Below, in pieces: positions 28,654 to 37,303 of a DNA stretch of 64,000 nucleotides. A model generated the notes under the pieces. It saw only the letters and a program-made list of their open reading frames with translations, did not search any database and was not told where the DNA came from. The position numbers and the translations under genes were made by a program. Numbering within the stretch: position 1 is the first letter of the stretch; each line of letters opens with the position of its first letter. Origin of the DNA: Burkholderiaceae bacterium (lineage in GTDB: Bacteria > Pseudomonadota > Gammaproteobacteria > Burkholderiales > Burkholderiaceae_E); NCBI GenBank assembly GCA_023954015.1, contig JAMLIS010000002.1, positions 310,001-374,000 of the forward strand, read 5' to 3'.

Positions 28654-28866
28654 ATGATCGACTGGCTGCGCATGGGCGGCTACGGCTTCTACGTCTGGAG
28701 CTCGTACGGGATGCTCGCGTTCGCGATCGTCGCGGAGTTGCACGCACTGCGCCGGCGCAGGCGGACCGCGCAGCGGCGCGCCGCCGAGATGCGCGCGGAA
28801 CAGGCTGCGCAGGCAACGCCGCAGCCGATGTCGCCATCCATCCATCTGTCCGGAACGAGGCCATGA
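28654..28866 (+). CDS. ccmD: Heme exporter protein CcmD
   Basis: A 70-residue single-span protein that stabilises the CcmC-CcmE complex. The ATG at 28654 is preceded by GAGGAG. The conserved start [23 protein letters not shown] is the CcmD hallmark: a short N-terminus, one helix, then the basic stretch [16 protein letters not shown]. The stop overlaps the ccmE start (ATGA). Confidence 0.92.
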   Translation: MIDWLRMGGYGFYVWSSYGMLAFAIVAELHALRRRRRTAQRRAAEMRAEQAAQATPQPMSPSIHLSGTRP

Positions 28867-29327
28867 AAGCACGTCATCGCCGATTGCTGTGGATCGTGGG
28901 AGGGCTCGCCGCGCTGGCCGTCGCGGCGACCTTCGTCACGAACGCTTTCCGCAGCAACCTGGTCTTCTTCTTCACGCCGACGCAGATCGTCGACGGCGAG
29001 GCGCCGACGAACAAGATCTTCCGCATCGGCGGCCTCGTCGAGCCCGACAGCCTCGAACGCGTCGGCGACGGCACCACCGTCGTCTTCCGGGTGACCGACA
29101 ACGCGAAGACGATCTCGGTCGCCTACACCGGAATCCTTCCCGACCTGTTCAAGGAAGGCCGTGGCGTGGTCGCGCAGGGTACGCTGCAGCCCGACGGCAC
29201 CTTCAAGGCTCGCGAGGTGCTCGCCAAGCACGACGAGAACTACATGCCGCCGGAGGCGGCCGAGGCGCTGCGCCGCGCCGGCCACCCTGTGGGCGCGCCG
29301 TCGCAGTTCCAGCAGGCCGATCGCTGA
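28863..29327 (+). CDS. ccmE: Periplasmic heme chaperone CcmE
   Basis: A 154-residue membrane-anchored OB-fold protein. The N-terminal anchor is residues 8-24. The covalent heme ligand is His123 in [12 protein letters not shown], with Tyr127 as axial ligand, matching His130 and Tyr134 of the E. coli protein. Preceding strands [16 protein letters not shown] and [26 protein letters not shown] are typical. The C-terminal tail is short. Confidence 0.95.
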   Translation: MKARHRRLLWIVGGLAALAVAATFVTNAFRSNLVFFFTPTQIVDGEAPTNKIFRIGGLVEPDSLERVGDGTTVVFRVTDNAKTISVAYTGILPDLFKEGRGVVAQGTLQPDGTFKAREVLAKHDENYMPPEAAEALRRAGHPVGAPSQFQQADR

Positions 29328-29358
29328 CCGCAGCGCGCGGAACGGAGGCACCAAAGAC

Positions 29359-31356
29359 ATGATCGCCGAATTCGGCCAGTACACGCTGGCGCTTGCGCTC
29401 GCCGTCTCGATCGTTCTCGGCACGCTGCCGATGATCGGCAGCTTCGTGCGCGGCGCGCTTGGCGCGCGACTGATGGCCGTCGACCGCCCCGCGGCGATCC
29501 TGCTCGCCGCGCTGGCCATCCTCGCCTTCGGCTCGCTCGCCGCGCTGTTCGCGCGCAACGACTTCAGCGTGCTGCTCGTCACGACCCACTCGAACCTGCA
29601 CCTGCCGCTGCAGTACCGCATCGCCGCCACCTGGGGCTCGCACGAAGGCTCGATGCTGCTGTGGGTGCTGATCCTGTCGTTCTGGACCGGCGCCGTCTCG
29701 TTTTTCTCGTCGTCGCTGCCCGACGTCCTGCGCGCGCGCATCCTGTCGACGATGGGCCTGGTCGGCGCGGGATTCCTGCTGTTCCTGCTGTTCACGTCGA
29801 ACCCCTTCGAGCGGCTGGTGCCGCCGGGCGCCGACGGCCGCGACCTCAATCCGCTGCTGCAGGATCCCGGCATGGTGTTCCATCCGCCGCTGCTCTACAT
29901 GGGTTACGTCGGACTCTCGGTGGCCTTCGCTTTTTCGGTGGCAGGCCTGATCGGCGGACGCTTCGATGCGGCGTGGGCGCGCTGGGCGCGGCCGTGGACC
30001 GTGGTCGCGTGGTGCTTCCTCACGCTGGGCATCGCGCTGGGCTCCTTCTGGGCCTACTACGAACTCGGCTGGGGCGGCTGGTGGTTCTGGGATCCGGTGG
30101 AGAACGCGTCGTTCATGCCGTGGCTCGTCGCCACCGCGTTGATCCATTCGCTCGCCGTCGCCGAGAAGCGCGGCACCTTCAAGAGCTGGACGGTGTTGCT
30201 TGCGATCCTCGGCTTCGGGCTGAGCCTGCTCGGCACCTTCCTCGTGCGCTCGGGCGTGCTCACCTCGGTGCACGCCTTCGCGACCGATCCCGCGCGCGGT
30301 GTCTTCATCCTGTTCTTCCTGTCGATCGTCGTCGGCGGATCGCTGACGCTGTTCGCCGTGCGTGCACCGACCATCGGCAACGGCCCCGGCTTCTCGGCGA
30401 TCTCGCGCGAATCGCTGCTGCTCGCCAACAACGTGCTGCTCGTCGTCGCCATGGCAGCCGTGCTGCTCGGCACGCTGTATCCGCTGATTCTCGACACGCT
30501 CGAGATGGGCAAGATCTCGGTCGGACCGCCCTATTTCGAGTCGGTGTTCGTGCCGCTGATGGCGCCGGCACTGTTCCTGATGGGCATCGGTCCGATCGCG
30601 CGCTGGAAGCAGGCGCAACTGCCCGAGCTCCTCGCGCGCCTGCGCTGGGCGCTTGCCGTCGCCGTCGTGGCATCCCTGCTCCTGCCGCTCACCGTCGACG
30701 GCTTCCGGCCGATGGCGAGCATCGGCCTGTTCTTCGCGCTGTGGATCGCCGGCTGCGTCGCGGTCGCGGTGCTCGACATGCTGCGCGGCCACGACGGACG
30801 TCTGTCGCTGCGTCGCGCGAAGCTGCATCCGGCCAGCGCCTGGGGAATGCACTTCGCCCACCTGGGCATCGCGATCTTCGTCGCCGGTGTCACGCTGTCG
30901 AACAGCTATTCGGTGGACCGCGAGCTGCGCATGGAGGTCGGACAGACGATCGTGCTCGGCGACTATGCGATCCGTTTCGCCGGATTGCAGCAGGTCCCCG
31001 GACCGAACTACGACGCGACGCGCGGCCGCTTCGAAGTACGCCGCAGCGGCGCCGCCGAGGGCGCCCCGCCGATCGCGATCCTGTCGCCCGAGAAGCGAAT
31101 CTACCGGGCGAGCGGCCAACCGATGACCGAAGCGGCGATCGACCGCAGCCTCACGCGCGACGTGTACCTGTCGATGGGCGAACCGCTGGGCGGACAGGCG
31201 TGGGTCGTGCGCGCGCACGTGAAGCCCTTCGTCAACTGGATCTGGCTCGGCTGCCTGGCGATGGCGTTCGGCGGCTTCGTGTCGGCGGCGGACAAGCGGT
31301 ATCGGCGACGCCTGGCGGAACGCGCTGCGGCCCAGATGTCGCCGACCGCGGCGTGA
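29359..31356 (+). CDS. ccmF: Cytochrome c heme lyase subunit CcmF
   Basis: A 665-residue polytopic membrane protein that attaches heme to apocytochrome c. The ATG at 29359 follows GGAGG at normal distance. The WWD motif is WGGWWFWDPVEN (238-249). Heme-ligand histidines occur in THSNLHLPLQYR and in LATALIHSL-type segments, and the large periplasmic loop near the C-terminus ends before a last helix (WIWLGCLAMAFGGFVSAAD). A long antisense open frame of about 670 codons covers it; that is a codon-bias shadow. Confidence 0.95.
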   Translation: MIAEFGQYTLALALAVSIVLGTLPMIGSFVRGALGARLMAVDRPAAILLAALAILAFGSLAALFARNDFSVLLVTTHSNLHLPLQYRIAATWGSHEGSMLLWVLILSFWTGAVSFFSSSLPDVLRARILSTMGLVGAGFLLFLLFTSNPFERLVPPGADGRDLNPLLQDPGMVFHPPLLYMGYVGLSVAFAFSVAGLIGGRFDAAWARWARPWTVVAWCFLTLGIALGSFWAYYELGWGGWWFWDPVENASFMPWLVATALIHSLAVAEKRGTFKSWTVLLAILGFGLSLLGTFLVRSGVLTSVHAFATDPARGVFILFFLSIVVGGSLTLFAVRAPTIGNGPGFSAISRESLLLANNVLLVVAMAAVLLGTLYPLILDTLEMGKISVGPPYFESVFVPLMAPALFLMGIGPIARWKQAQLPELLARLRWALAVAVVASLLLPLTVDGFRPMASIGLFFALWIAGCVAVAVLDMLRGHDGRLSLRRAKLHPASAWGMHFAHLGIAIFVAGVTLSNSYSVDRELRMEVGQTIVLGDYAIRFAGLQQVPGPNYDATRGRFEVRRSGAAEGAPPIAILSPEKRIYRASGQPMTEAAIDRSLTRDVYLSMGEPLGGQAWVVRAHVKPFVNWIWLGCLAMAFGGFVSAADKRYRRRLAERAAAQMSPTAA

Positions 31357-31375
31357 AGGGACTGCGACGGAGTCG

Positions 31376-31407
31376 GACCGGTGACGCGCATGGGCGCATC
31401 ACCGGTC
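31376..31407. other. Stem-loop between ccmF and ccmG
   Basis: GACCGGTGACGCGC (31376-31389) pairs with GCGCATCACCGGTC (31394-31407) over 14 positions with a single C-A mismatch and a four-base loop ATGG. It lies in the only gap over 100 bp inside the ccm operon. No T-run follows, so it may protect mRNA or partly attenuate transcription rather than end it. Confidence 0.55.
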
Positions 31408-31462
31408 CTCTGAGCCCGCAGCGGTATACACCAGCAGCGACGGTTACACGAACGGAAGTCCG

Positions 31463-31996
31463 ATGAGAGCACTGCGCTTCATCCTGCCTGCGGCCGTCTT
31501 CGCGGTCATTGCCTGGTTCCTGCTCGCAGGCCTCGACCGCAATCCGCGCGACATTCCGTCGCCGTTGATCGGCAAGCCGGCGCCCGACTTCTCGCTGCCC
31601 GTCACGCACGATCTCGCGCGCACGTGGTCGCCGCAGGCGCTGCGCGGAAAGGTCTGGCTGCTCAACGTCTGGGGCTCGTGGTGCTCGGCCTGCCAGGTCG
31701 AGCATCCGGTGCTCAACGACCTCGCCCGCACCGGCGAGATCCCGATCGTCGGCCTCGCCTGGAAGGACATGCCGGAGAACTCGATCGCCTGGCTGCGGCG
31801 CCTGGGAAATCCGTATTCGGTCGTCGTCAGCGACGTGCAGGGCCGCGTGGGCATCGACTACGGCGTGTACGGCGCGCCCGAAACCTTCCTGATCGACGGA
31901 GCGGGGGTCATCCGGTACAAGCACGTCGGGCCGGTCACGCCGGAGCTGCTGCAGCAGAAGTTGCTGCCGCTCGCGCGCGAACTCGCTGCGTCGTGA
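31463..31996 (+). CDS. ccmG: Thiol:disulfide interchange protein CcmG/DsbE
   Basis: A 177-residue membrane-tethered thioredoxin-like protein. After the N-terminal helix (residues 5-23) comes IGKPAPDFSLP, then the active site WGSWCSACQVEHP with Cys74 and Cys77. The later GVYGAPETFLID contains the cis-proline. It keeps apocytochrome CXXCH motifs reduced for heme ligation, receiving electrons from DsbD. A WCSAC site is a slight variant of the more common WCPTC/WCVPC. The start is preceded by GGAAG. Confidence 0.94.
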   Translation: MRALRFILPAAVFAVIAWFLLAGLDRNPRDIPSPLIGKPAPDFSLPVTHDLARTWSPQALRGKVWLLNVWGSWCSACQVEHPVLNDLARTGEIPIVGLAWKDMPENSIAWLRRLGNPYSVVVSDVQGRVGIDYGVYGAPETFLIDGAGVIRYKHVGPVTPELLQQKLLPLARELAAS

Positions 31997-32052
31997 TCGA
32001 CCGGCATAACGTGATCGACCGGCGCATGCCGATCGTGTACGCCCGCCGAAAC

Positions 32053-32637
32053 ATGAGAACGCGTGAACCAATCGTCCGCAACCGGAACGCTTGCCGCCTG
32101 GCGCGGTCGCTCGCCGCGCTGGCGCTCGGCATGGCCGCGTGGCTGTCGCTGCCTGGCACGATCGGCGTGGCCGTCGCGCAGTCGCAGTCCCAGCCCGCGC
32201 GGGAAGCGCCGACGCCTGCGGCCAGCCTGTTGCCGACGCAGGCCGAGCGCGAACGCTTCCACGCGCTCGCCGAGGAACTGCGCTGCCTGGTCTGCCAGAA
32301 CCAGACGCTCGCCGACTCCGACGCGGCGCTCGCCGCCGACCTGCGGCGAGAGGTCGAGGAACTGATGCTCGCCGGACGCAGCGACGACGAGATCAAGGCC
32401 CATCTGGTGCAGCGCTACGGCGACTTCGTGCTGTATCGTCCGCCGCTGCAACGCAACACCTGGATGCTGTGGACCGGTCCGTTCGCGCTGCTGCTCGTCG
32501 GCGGCGTCGTCTGGTGGCGCGTGCAGCGCTCGCATCGCGCCGGGCCCCCGGGCAGCGACGCGGCCGCTGCTGCAGACGCCTCGCCGGGGCACGCATCGAA
32601 TGCGAATCTCGAACAGGCGCGACGCCTTCTCGACTGA
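32053..32637 (+). CDS. ccmH: Cytochrome c maturation protein CcmH (CcmL/CycL type)
   Basis: A 194-residue periplasmic membrane-anchored protein with signal sequence (about residues 16-42), the hallmark LRCLVCQNQTLADSDA with redox cysteines 78 and 81, and a C-terminal helix (MLWTGPFALLLVGGVVWW). It reduces apocytochrome with CcmG and belongs to the heme lyase complex. The start is uncertain: ATG 32053 gives a normal signal peptide; ATG 32026 or the GTG at 31993 overlapping the ccmG stop are in frame. GTGATCGACCGG occurs twice (31993 and 32011) in that leader. This is the short CcmH without the TPR domain, consistent with a separate ccmI. Confidence 0.92.
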   Translation: MRTREPIVRNRNACRLARSLAALALGMAAWLSLPGTIGVAVAQSQSQPAREAPTPAASLLPTQAERERFHALAEELRCLVCQNQTLADSDAALAADLRREVEELMLAGRSDDEIKAHLVQRYGDFVLYRPPLQRNTWMLWTGPFALLLVGGVVWWRVQRSHRAGPPGSDAAAAADASPGHASNANLEQARRLLD

Positions 32638-32675
32638 AGAAGATGTGAACGATCCGCCGCGCGCAGATCGTGTCC

Positions 32676-33155
32676 TCAGGCTTGCGCAGCGTCCCCGTCG
32701 AGGACGCGGTCGAGAAGGCGCAGCAGTTCGCGCCGCTCGGTCGCGGACAAGCTCGCCAGGGTCGCTGCGCCGGCGTCGATCTCGAGCGGGATCAGTCTTT
32801 CTGCCAGCGCGGCGCCCTCGCGCGTCAGCCGCGCCAGTACCAGCCGGGCATCGTCGGGCGCACGCTCCGTGATCACCAGACCGCGCAGCGACAACCGCTT
32901 GACGATGACGTGGATGTTGGCCGGTTCCATCGCAACCAGTCGTCCGAGCCGGTTCTGCGACAGCGCGCCACGCTCGTACAGGCGAGCAAGCACTGCGAAC
33001 TGCGGCGCGGTGAGATCGTAGGAACCGATGCGACGGGCCAGGTTGGCCGAGGCGCGCTGGTACGCGCGACGCAACACGAAGCCGATCTGGTCGTCGAGCC
33101 GATAACCGGCACGCCGGGCGCGCGCAGCCTGCGTCTCAGTCGACGTTGCTCGCAT
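32676..33155 (-). CDS. MarR family transcriptional regulator
   Basis: A 159-residue winged-helix regulator. The DNA-binding core is LTAPQFAVLARLYERGALSQNRLGRLVAMEPANIHVIVKRLSLRGLV, followed by the wing RAPDDARLVLARLT, as in MarR proteins that sense phenolic or aromatic ligands. The start overlaps the 3' end of the nitroreductase gene by 20 bp, so both are on one minus-strand transcript. A palindrome downstream of the promoter of that transcript (33992-34005) is the obvious candidate operator, giving autoregulation. The ligand is unknown. Confidence 0.9.
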   Translation of the reverse strand: MRATSTETQAARARRAGYRLDDQIGFVLRRAYQRASANLARRIGSYDLTAPQFAVLARLYERGALSQNRLGRLVAMEPANIHVIVKRLSLRGLVITERAPDDARLVLARLTREGAALAERLIPLEIDAGAATLASLSATERRELLRLLDRVLDGDAAQA

Positions 33156-33972
33156 CCCGATACATCACCTTGTGGCGGCTGTTGGCCACCCACTCGTCGA
33201 TCTGCGCATCGGTCTTGAACTGCGAAGGATCGAAGCGGTTCCAGCTGACGATCTCGTCCAGGCTCTTCTTCCAGCGCTTGTACGCCGGCTTGGCAGGCGG
33301 ACCGAAGCACATGATGTCGAGCACCGCCAGCTCCTGCGGAATGCCGAGCAACGGCTTCATCGCCTTCTGCGCGTATTCCTGCCCTATCGCGGTGACCCAC
33401 CACACGTTGTAGCCCAGCGCTGCAGCGGCCAGGTGCGCGGACATCGTCGCAGCAGCGACGCTCTGCAGCAGGATGCGCTCGGCATTTTCGTGATACATCC
33501 GGTCCAGTTCGGAGCCGTCGTTGAGCACCGGGAACGCCTTGACCCAGCGAAAATCGCTCACCACCACGATGAACCCCGGCGCAGTCGCCAACCCGCGATA
33601 GTCGGGCGTCGGAAACTTCATCTTCAGCTTCGCGCGCGCGCGCTGCTCTTCGCGAAAGTAGTCCGCGATGTTCTTCTTCAACTCCGGATCGGTGACGACG
33701 ATGAAGTGCCACGGCTGCGAATTCGCGCCCGACGGTCCGTGGCGCGCGGCCTCGAGGATGCGCTCGTGGTGCTCGCGCGGCACGACGTAATCCGGATCGA
33801 AGGCGCGCACCGTCATGCGCCTGCCGATCACGTCCATCAGCGCCTCGTAGCGGCGGGTGTCGCTGTAGTCGGGGCGCTCGTCCGTCGGGTTCGCGCTGGC
33901 GCTTGCGTTCGGGCTCGGGCTCGGGCTCGCGCTTGCGCTCGGGCTTGCGCTCGGGCTCGTGTTCGCGCTCAT
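33136..33972 (-). CDS. Nitroreductase family FMN protein
   Basis: The product is 278 residues from the ATG at 33972, preceded by GGGGAGA; an ATG 30 bp further up lies across the candidate operator. After a low-complexity Ser/Pro/Ala leader (about residues 3-30, encoded by imperfect 6-bp repeats) the nitroreductase fold begins: DVIGRRMTVRAFDPDYVV with the Arg pair that binds FMN phosphate, ILEAARHGPSGANSQPWHFIVV, and AHLAAAALGYNVWWVTAIG. It probably reduces nitro groups, quinones or related compounds with NAD(P)H. The 30-residue leader is not a recognisable signal peptide and is unusual for this cytoplasmic family. Regulation is probably by the downstream MarR protein. Confidence 0.88.
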   Translation of the reverse strand: MSANTSPSASPSASASPSPSPNASASANPTDERPDYSDTRRYEALMDVIGRRMTVRAFDPDYVVPREHHERILEAARHGPSGANSQPWHFIVVTDPELKKNIADYFREEQRARAKLKMKFPTPDYRGLATAPGFIVVVSDFRWVKAFPVLNDGSELDRMYHENAERILLQSVAAATMSAHLAAAALGYNVWWVTAIGQEYAQKAMKPLLGIPQELAVLDIMCFGPPAKPAYKRWKKSLDEIVSWNRFDPSQFKTDAQIDEWVANSRHKVMYRDASNVD

Positions 33973-33991
33973 CGTCGTCTCCCCGGAGAAT

Positions 33992-34005
33992 GTTATGAAC
34001 ATAAC
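33992..34005. promoter_or_regulatory. Candidate MarR operator palindrome
   Basis: GTTATG-AA-CATAAC, a 6+2+6 palindrome, lies 19 bp before the nitroreductase start and just downstream of the candidate -10 box. MarR sites are typically short palindromes of this type with ATAA/TTAT half-sites. Confidence 0.5.
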
Positions 34006-34006
34006 G

Positions 34007-34036
34007 ATTCTCCGCCCGCCCGCTGAATCGGGTCAA
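34007..34036 (-). promoter_or_regulatory. Candidate promoter of the nitroreductase-marR operon
   Basis: On the minus strand TTGACC (34036-34031), an 18-bp spacer, then GAGAAT (34012-34007). The -35 lies over the end of livM. The palindrome at 33992-34005 follows the -10 immediately, suiting a repressor. Confidence 0.4.
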
Positions 34037-34992
34037 GCCCGTCGAGTGCGCGACGAGAGGAGTCTTCGGAACATGTCGACCAGACCGCGCCGGAAGGTGA
34101 TGACCAGAACGATCATCAGCATCCCGTAGACCATGACGTTCAGGCGGCCGAGCGGACGCACGATCTCGTCGAGGACGGCGAACAGGATGGCGCCGAGCAC
34201 CGGCCCCGGCAGGGTGCCCATTCCGCCGAGCAGCAAGCTGACCAGGACGACGACGTCGATGCTCACCAGCGAATAGACGCTCGGGCTGATGAAGCCGCCG
34301 TACCAGGCGTGCACGACCCCGATCGCGCCGAGCAGGGTCGAGCCGATCGTGGCCGCCAGGACCTTGTAGAAGACGACGTCGATCCCCGCCAGTTCCGCGG
34401 CGAGCTCGTCGTCGGCGATCGCCCGGAACGCCGTGCCCGCGCGCGAATGCAGCAACAGCAGGTACAGCAGCAGCGAGCACGCCAGCAGCACGAGAATGGC
34501 GTAGTAGCTCGCCGGCGTGCTCGCCAGCAACGACGGAGCGAGTGCGCTGGTGTCGATCCCGGTCTCCCCGTTGGTGAACGTGCGCAACCCGAGCACGAGC
34601 TGATGGAAGATCATCGAGAAGACCAGCGTCACGATTCCCACGAAGATGATGCCCAGGCCGCGGCGCACCGACACGTAGCTGAACAGCCCGCCCAGCAGGG
34701 CCGCGCACGCGATGCCGAGCGGCATCGTCGCCCACGGCGAGAAGCCGTAGCGTGCCGTCAGGACCACGGACACGTAGCCGGCGCATCCCGCCAGCGCGCC
34801 GACGCACAGGAAGAGCTGCCGCGTGTGCCCGAAGATCACGTTGAAGGCGACCGCATACACCATGTAGATCAGCGTCAGCGACGCCAGCCGCATGTAGTGC
34901 CCGCTGCCCCCGAGGAGGAGCGGCACCAGCGCGAGCGCGGCCGTGATGCCGACGAGGGCGATCCAGTCGCTGCGGTACGAGGCTCGGGTCAT
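34033..34992 (-). CDS. livM: Branched-chain amino acid-type ABC transporter permease LivM
   Basis: A 319-residue inner-membrane permease with about nine helices. The start is the ATG at 34992, overlapping the livH stop (ATGA). The family stretch IADDELAAELAGIDVVFYKVLAATIGSTLLGAIGVVHAWYGGFISP is the cytoplasmic EAA-like loop contacting the ATPase, followed by GGMGTLPGPVLGAILFAVLDE. It is the last gene of livKGFHM. The substrate could be a branched amino acid or an aromatic/carboxylic acid, as Liv-type systems of Burkholderiales often import aromatic acids. Confidence 0.93.
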   Translation of the reverse strand: MTRASYRSDWIALVGITAALALVPLLLGGSGHYMRLASLTLIYMVYAVAFNVIFGHTRQLFLCVGALAGCAGYVSVVLTARYGFSPWATMPLGIACAALLGGLFSYVSVRRGLGIIFVGIVTLVFSMIFHQLVLGLRTFTNGETGIDTSALAPSLLASTPASYYAILVLLACSLLLYLLLLHSRAGTAFRAIADDELAAELAGIDVVFYKVLAATIGSTLLGAIGVVHAWYGGFISPSVYSLVSIDVVVLVSLLLGGMGTLPGPVLGAILFAVLDEIVRPLGRLNVMVYGMLMIVLVITFRRGLVDMFRRLLSSRTRRA

Positions 34993-35846
34993 GCGCGACG
35001 GGCGAACAGCCCCTGCGGGCGCAGCAGGATGGTCAAGGCGGCCGCGGCGAGCAGGATCAGCAGCGTGAAGTACGCACCTACGTAATAGCTCGCGAACGCG
35101 TTGATGACACCGAGCAGGACGCCGGCCGCGAGCGTGCCGTTGATGCTGCGCACCCCGCCGACCACAGCGACGATCAGCGCGAAGTTGGTCAGCTCGTTGC
35201 CCATCTCGGTGCCGAGCGACGAGAACAGGCCCTGTGCGATCGCGCCCAGCCCCGCCATCATCGCGCCCAGCACGACGATGAGCGTGCGGATCTTCGTCGA
35301 GTCGATTCCGCACAGTCCCGCGCCGACCTCGTTCTGCATGATCGACCGGATCACCTTGCCCAGCAGCGTCGTCTCGAGGAACGCGTACAGCAAGGCGAAC
35401 GCGAGCAGCGCGATGCCCGCCACCACCGCGCTCGCCGTACGGATCGTGACGCCGCCCACGGTGAACGAAGGAGCCGGCAGCTGCAACGTCAACGCCACGT
35501 CGGCATACCGGTAGTCGAGGAATCCGTTGACGACGAACGACAGGCCGAGCGTGATCAGCAACCCGAGCAGCAACCGTTCCTCGCCCGTGGCCCGATACGC
35601 CGGAACGAGCAGCGTGCGGTCGACGACGAACCCGAACAATCCGGTAACGGCGATCCCGAGGACGCACGCCAGCCACGCGGCGACGCCCTGGTCGATGAAC
35701 ACCGCCGCCGCGATGCCGGCGACGACCGCGAACTGTCCGTGCGCGAGATTGAGCACGCCGCCCAGCCCGAAGATCAACGTGATGCCGACGGCCATCAGCG
35801 ACAGCTGCAGTCCTTGGACGATTCCGTCCACCAATATGGCCATCAC
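34989..35846 (-). CDS. livH: Branched-chain amino acid-type ABC transporter permease LivH
   Basis: A 285-residue permease with about eight helices. It begins MMAILVDGIVQGLQLSLMAVGITLIFGLGGVLNLAHGQFAV, the characteristic LivH N-terminus. The EAA-like loop is IMQNEVGAGLCGIDSTKIRTLIVVLGAMMAGLGAI, and GGVRSINGTLAAGVLLGVI follows. It lies 3 bp after the livF stop and overlaps livM by 4 bp. Confidence 0.94.
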   Translation of the reverse strand: MMAILVDGIVQGLQLSLMAVGITLIFGLGGVLNLAHGQFAVVAGIAAAVFIDQGVAAWLACVLGIAVTGLFGFVVDRTLLVPAYRATGEERLLLGLLITLGLSFVVNGFLDYRYADVALTLQLPAPSFTVGGVTIRTASAVVAGIALLAFALLYAFLETTLLGKVIRSIMQNEVGAGLCGIDSTKIRTLIVVLGAMMAGLGAIAQGLFSSLGTEMGNELTNFALIVAVVGGVRSINGTLAAGVLLGVINAFASYYVGAYFTLLILLAAAALTILLRPQGLFARRA

Positions 35847-35849
35847 GGC

Positions 35850-36560
35850 TCAGGTCATCCCGAGATAGGACTGCCGGATCTGCGGGTTGCCCAGCAGGTC
35901 CTGCGACCGACCGGACAGGCGAATCGATCCGTTCTCCAGCACGTAGGCCCGCTCGGCGAACGAAAGCGCATGCGGCACCTGCTGCTCGGCGAGCAGGATG
36001 GTCAACCCCTCGCCCTTGAGCAGGCCGAGCTGGCGATACATCTCGCTCACGAAGCGCGGAGCCAGGCCGGTGGACGGCTCGTCGAGCAGCAGGATGCCCG
36101 GACGCGCCATCAGGCCTCGGCCGACGGCCAGCATCTGCTGTTCGCCGCCGCTCAGCGTTCCTGCCATCTGCCGCCGGCGCTCGCGCAACCGGGGGAACAG
36201 GCCGAAGACGAAATCGAGTCGCTCGGCGCGCGCACCGTACTTCGTGTAGGCGCCGAGCTCGAGATTCTCGATCACGGTCATCTGCGGGAACAGCTCGCGC
36301 TCGGCGGGCACGTACACCACGCCGCGCTTGACCGTCTCGTGGTGACGAAGCCCGTCGATGCGCTCGCCGCGATACCGGACCTGCCCGCCACGGCAGCCGA
36401 GCACTCCGGCGATCGCCTTGAACAGCGTCGTCTTGCCCGCACCGTTCGGGCCGATGACCGCGACCGCCTCGCCCTCGCGTACTTCGAGGTTCGCTGCGCG
36501 AACGATTCGCACGTCGCCGTAAGCTACGTCCAGCTCCGCGACTTCGAGCAGCGCACTCAC
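35850..36560 (-). CDS. livF: Branched-chain amino acid-type ABC transporter ATPase LivF
   Basis: A 236-residue ABC ATPase. Walker A is GPNGAGKTTLFKAI (about 37-50), the signature is LSGGEQQMLAVGRGL, and Walker B is GILLLDEPSTGLAP, with the H-loop variant LLAEQQVPHAL, typical of LivF. The start overlaps livG (ATGA). Confidence 0.94.
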   Translation of the reverse strand: MSALLEVAELDVAYGDVRIVRAANLEVREGEAVAVIGPNGAGKTTLFKAIAGVLGCRGGQVRYRGERIDGLRHHETVKRGVVYVPAERELFPQMTVIENLELGAYTKYGARAERLDFVFGLFPRLRERRRQMAGTLSGGEQQMLAVGRGLMARPGILLLDEPSTGLAPRFVSEMYRQLGLLKGEGLTILLAEQQVPHALSFAERAYVLENGSIRLSGRSQDLLGNPQIRQSYLGMT

Positions 36561-37303
36561 TCGCCGACGCCCAGGTAGGCGTCGATCACCGCCTGGTTCG
36601 CGGTGATCTCGGCGGGAGTGCCGACGCCGATCACCTGGCCGAAATTGAGCACGAGCACCCGCTCGGCAACGCCCATGATCGCCTTGATCACATGCTCGAC
36701 CCAGATGATCGCCACGCCGAGTTCGTCGCGGATGCGGCGAATCAGCGCCATGGCTTCCTGCATCTCGGCCGGGTTCAAGCCGCTCATCGCCTCGTCGAGC
36801 AGCAGCAATCGCGGATGCATCGCCAGCGCCCGGGCGATTTCGAGCATGCGCTTTTCCTGAAGCGTGAGATCTTCCGGCGCCTCGTCGCTGCGGTCGGAGA
36901 GCCCCATGAGTTCGAGCAGGAAGTCGGGGTCGAGACGCACCGCGCCGCGCGCCTGGCTGCGATCCCTGCCGCCGAAGAGCGCTCCCACCGCGACGTTGTC
37001 GCGAATGCTCATTCCCGGGAAGCAGCGCGGGGTCTGCAGCACCCTCGCCACGCCCCGCCGGGCGAGTTGATGGGGTCGCAGTCCGGTGACGTCGGCCCCC
37101 TGGAAGATCACCCTGCCCCGGCTCGGCGAGAGGGCTCCGCTGATCAGGCTGAGCAGGGTGGACTTGCCGGCGCCATTCGGCCCGATCAATCCGAGGATCT
37201 CGCCGCCGGCGACCCGCAGGCCGACGTCGCGCAATACCGTCAGGCCCCCGAAGCGCAGCGTCAATGCTTCTGTCTCGAGCAACGCCTCACTGTTCGGGGA
37301 CAT
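36557..37303 (-). CDS. livG: Branched-chain amino acid-type ABC transporter ATPase LivG
   Basis: A 248-residue ABC ATPase. Walker A is GPNGAGKSTLLSLISG and the unusual LivG signature region is DLTLQEKRMLEIARALAMHP, with Walker B LLLLDEAMSGLNPAEM and the H-loop IWVEHVIKAIMG. It forms the heterodimer with LivF. Its start lies 17 bp inside the livK gene end. Confidence 0.94.
   Translation of the reverse strand: MSPNSEALLETEALTLRFGGLTVLRDVGLRVAGGEILGLIGPNGAGKSTLLSLISGALSPSRGRVIFQGADVTGLRPHQLARRGVARVLQTPRCFPGMSIRDNVAVGALFGGRDRSQARGAVRLDPDFLLELMGLSDRSDEAPEDLTLQEKRMLEIARALAMHPRLLLLDEAMSGLNPAEMQEAMALIRRIRDELGVAIIWVEHVIKAIMGVAERVLVLNFGQVIGVGTPAEITANQAVIDAYLGVGE

Noticed and set aside
29203..31218. 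Minus-strand open frame of about 671 codons opposite ccmF
   Set aside because: A codon-bias shadow, rich in Arg, His, Gln and Glu; ccmF on the plus strand has all family motifs.
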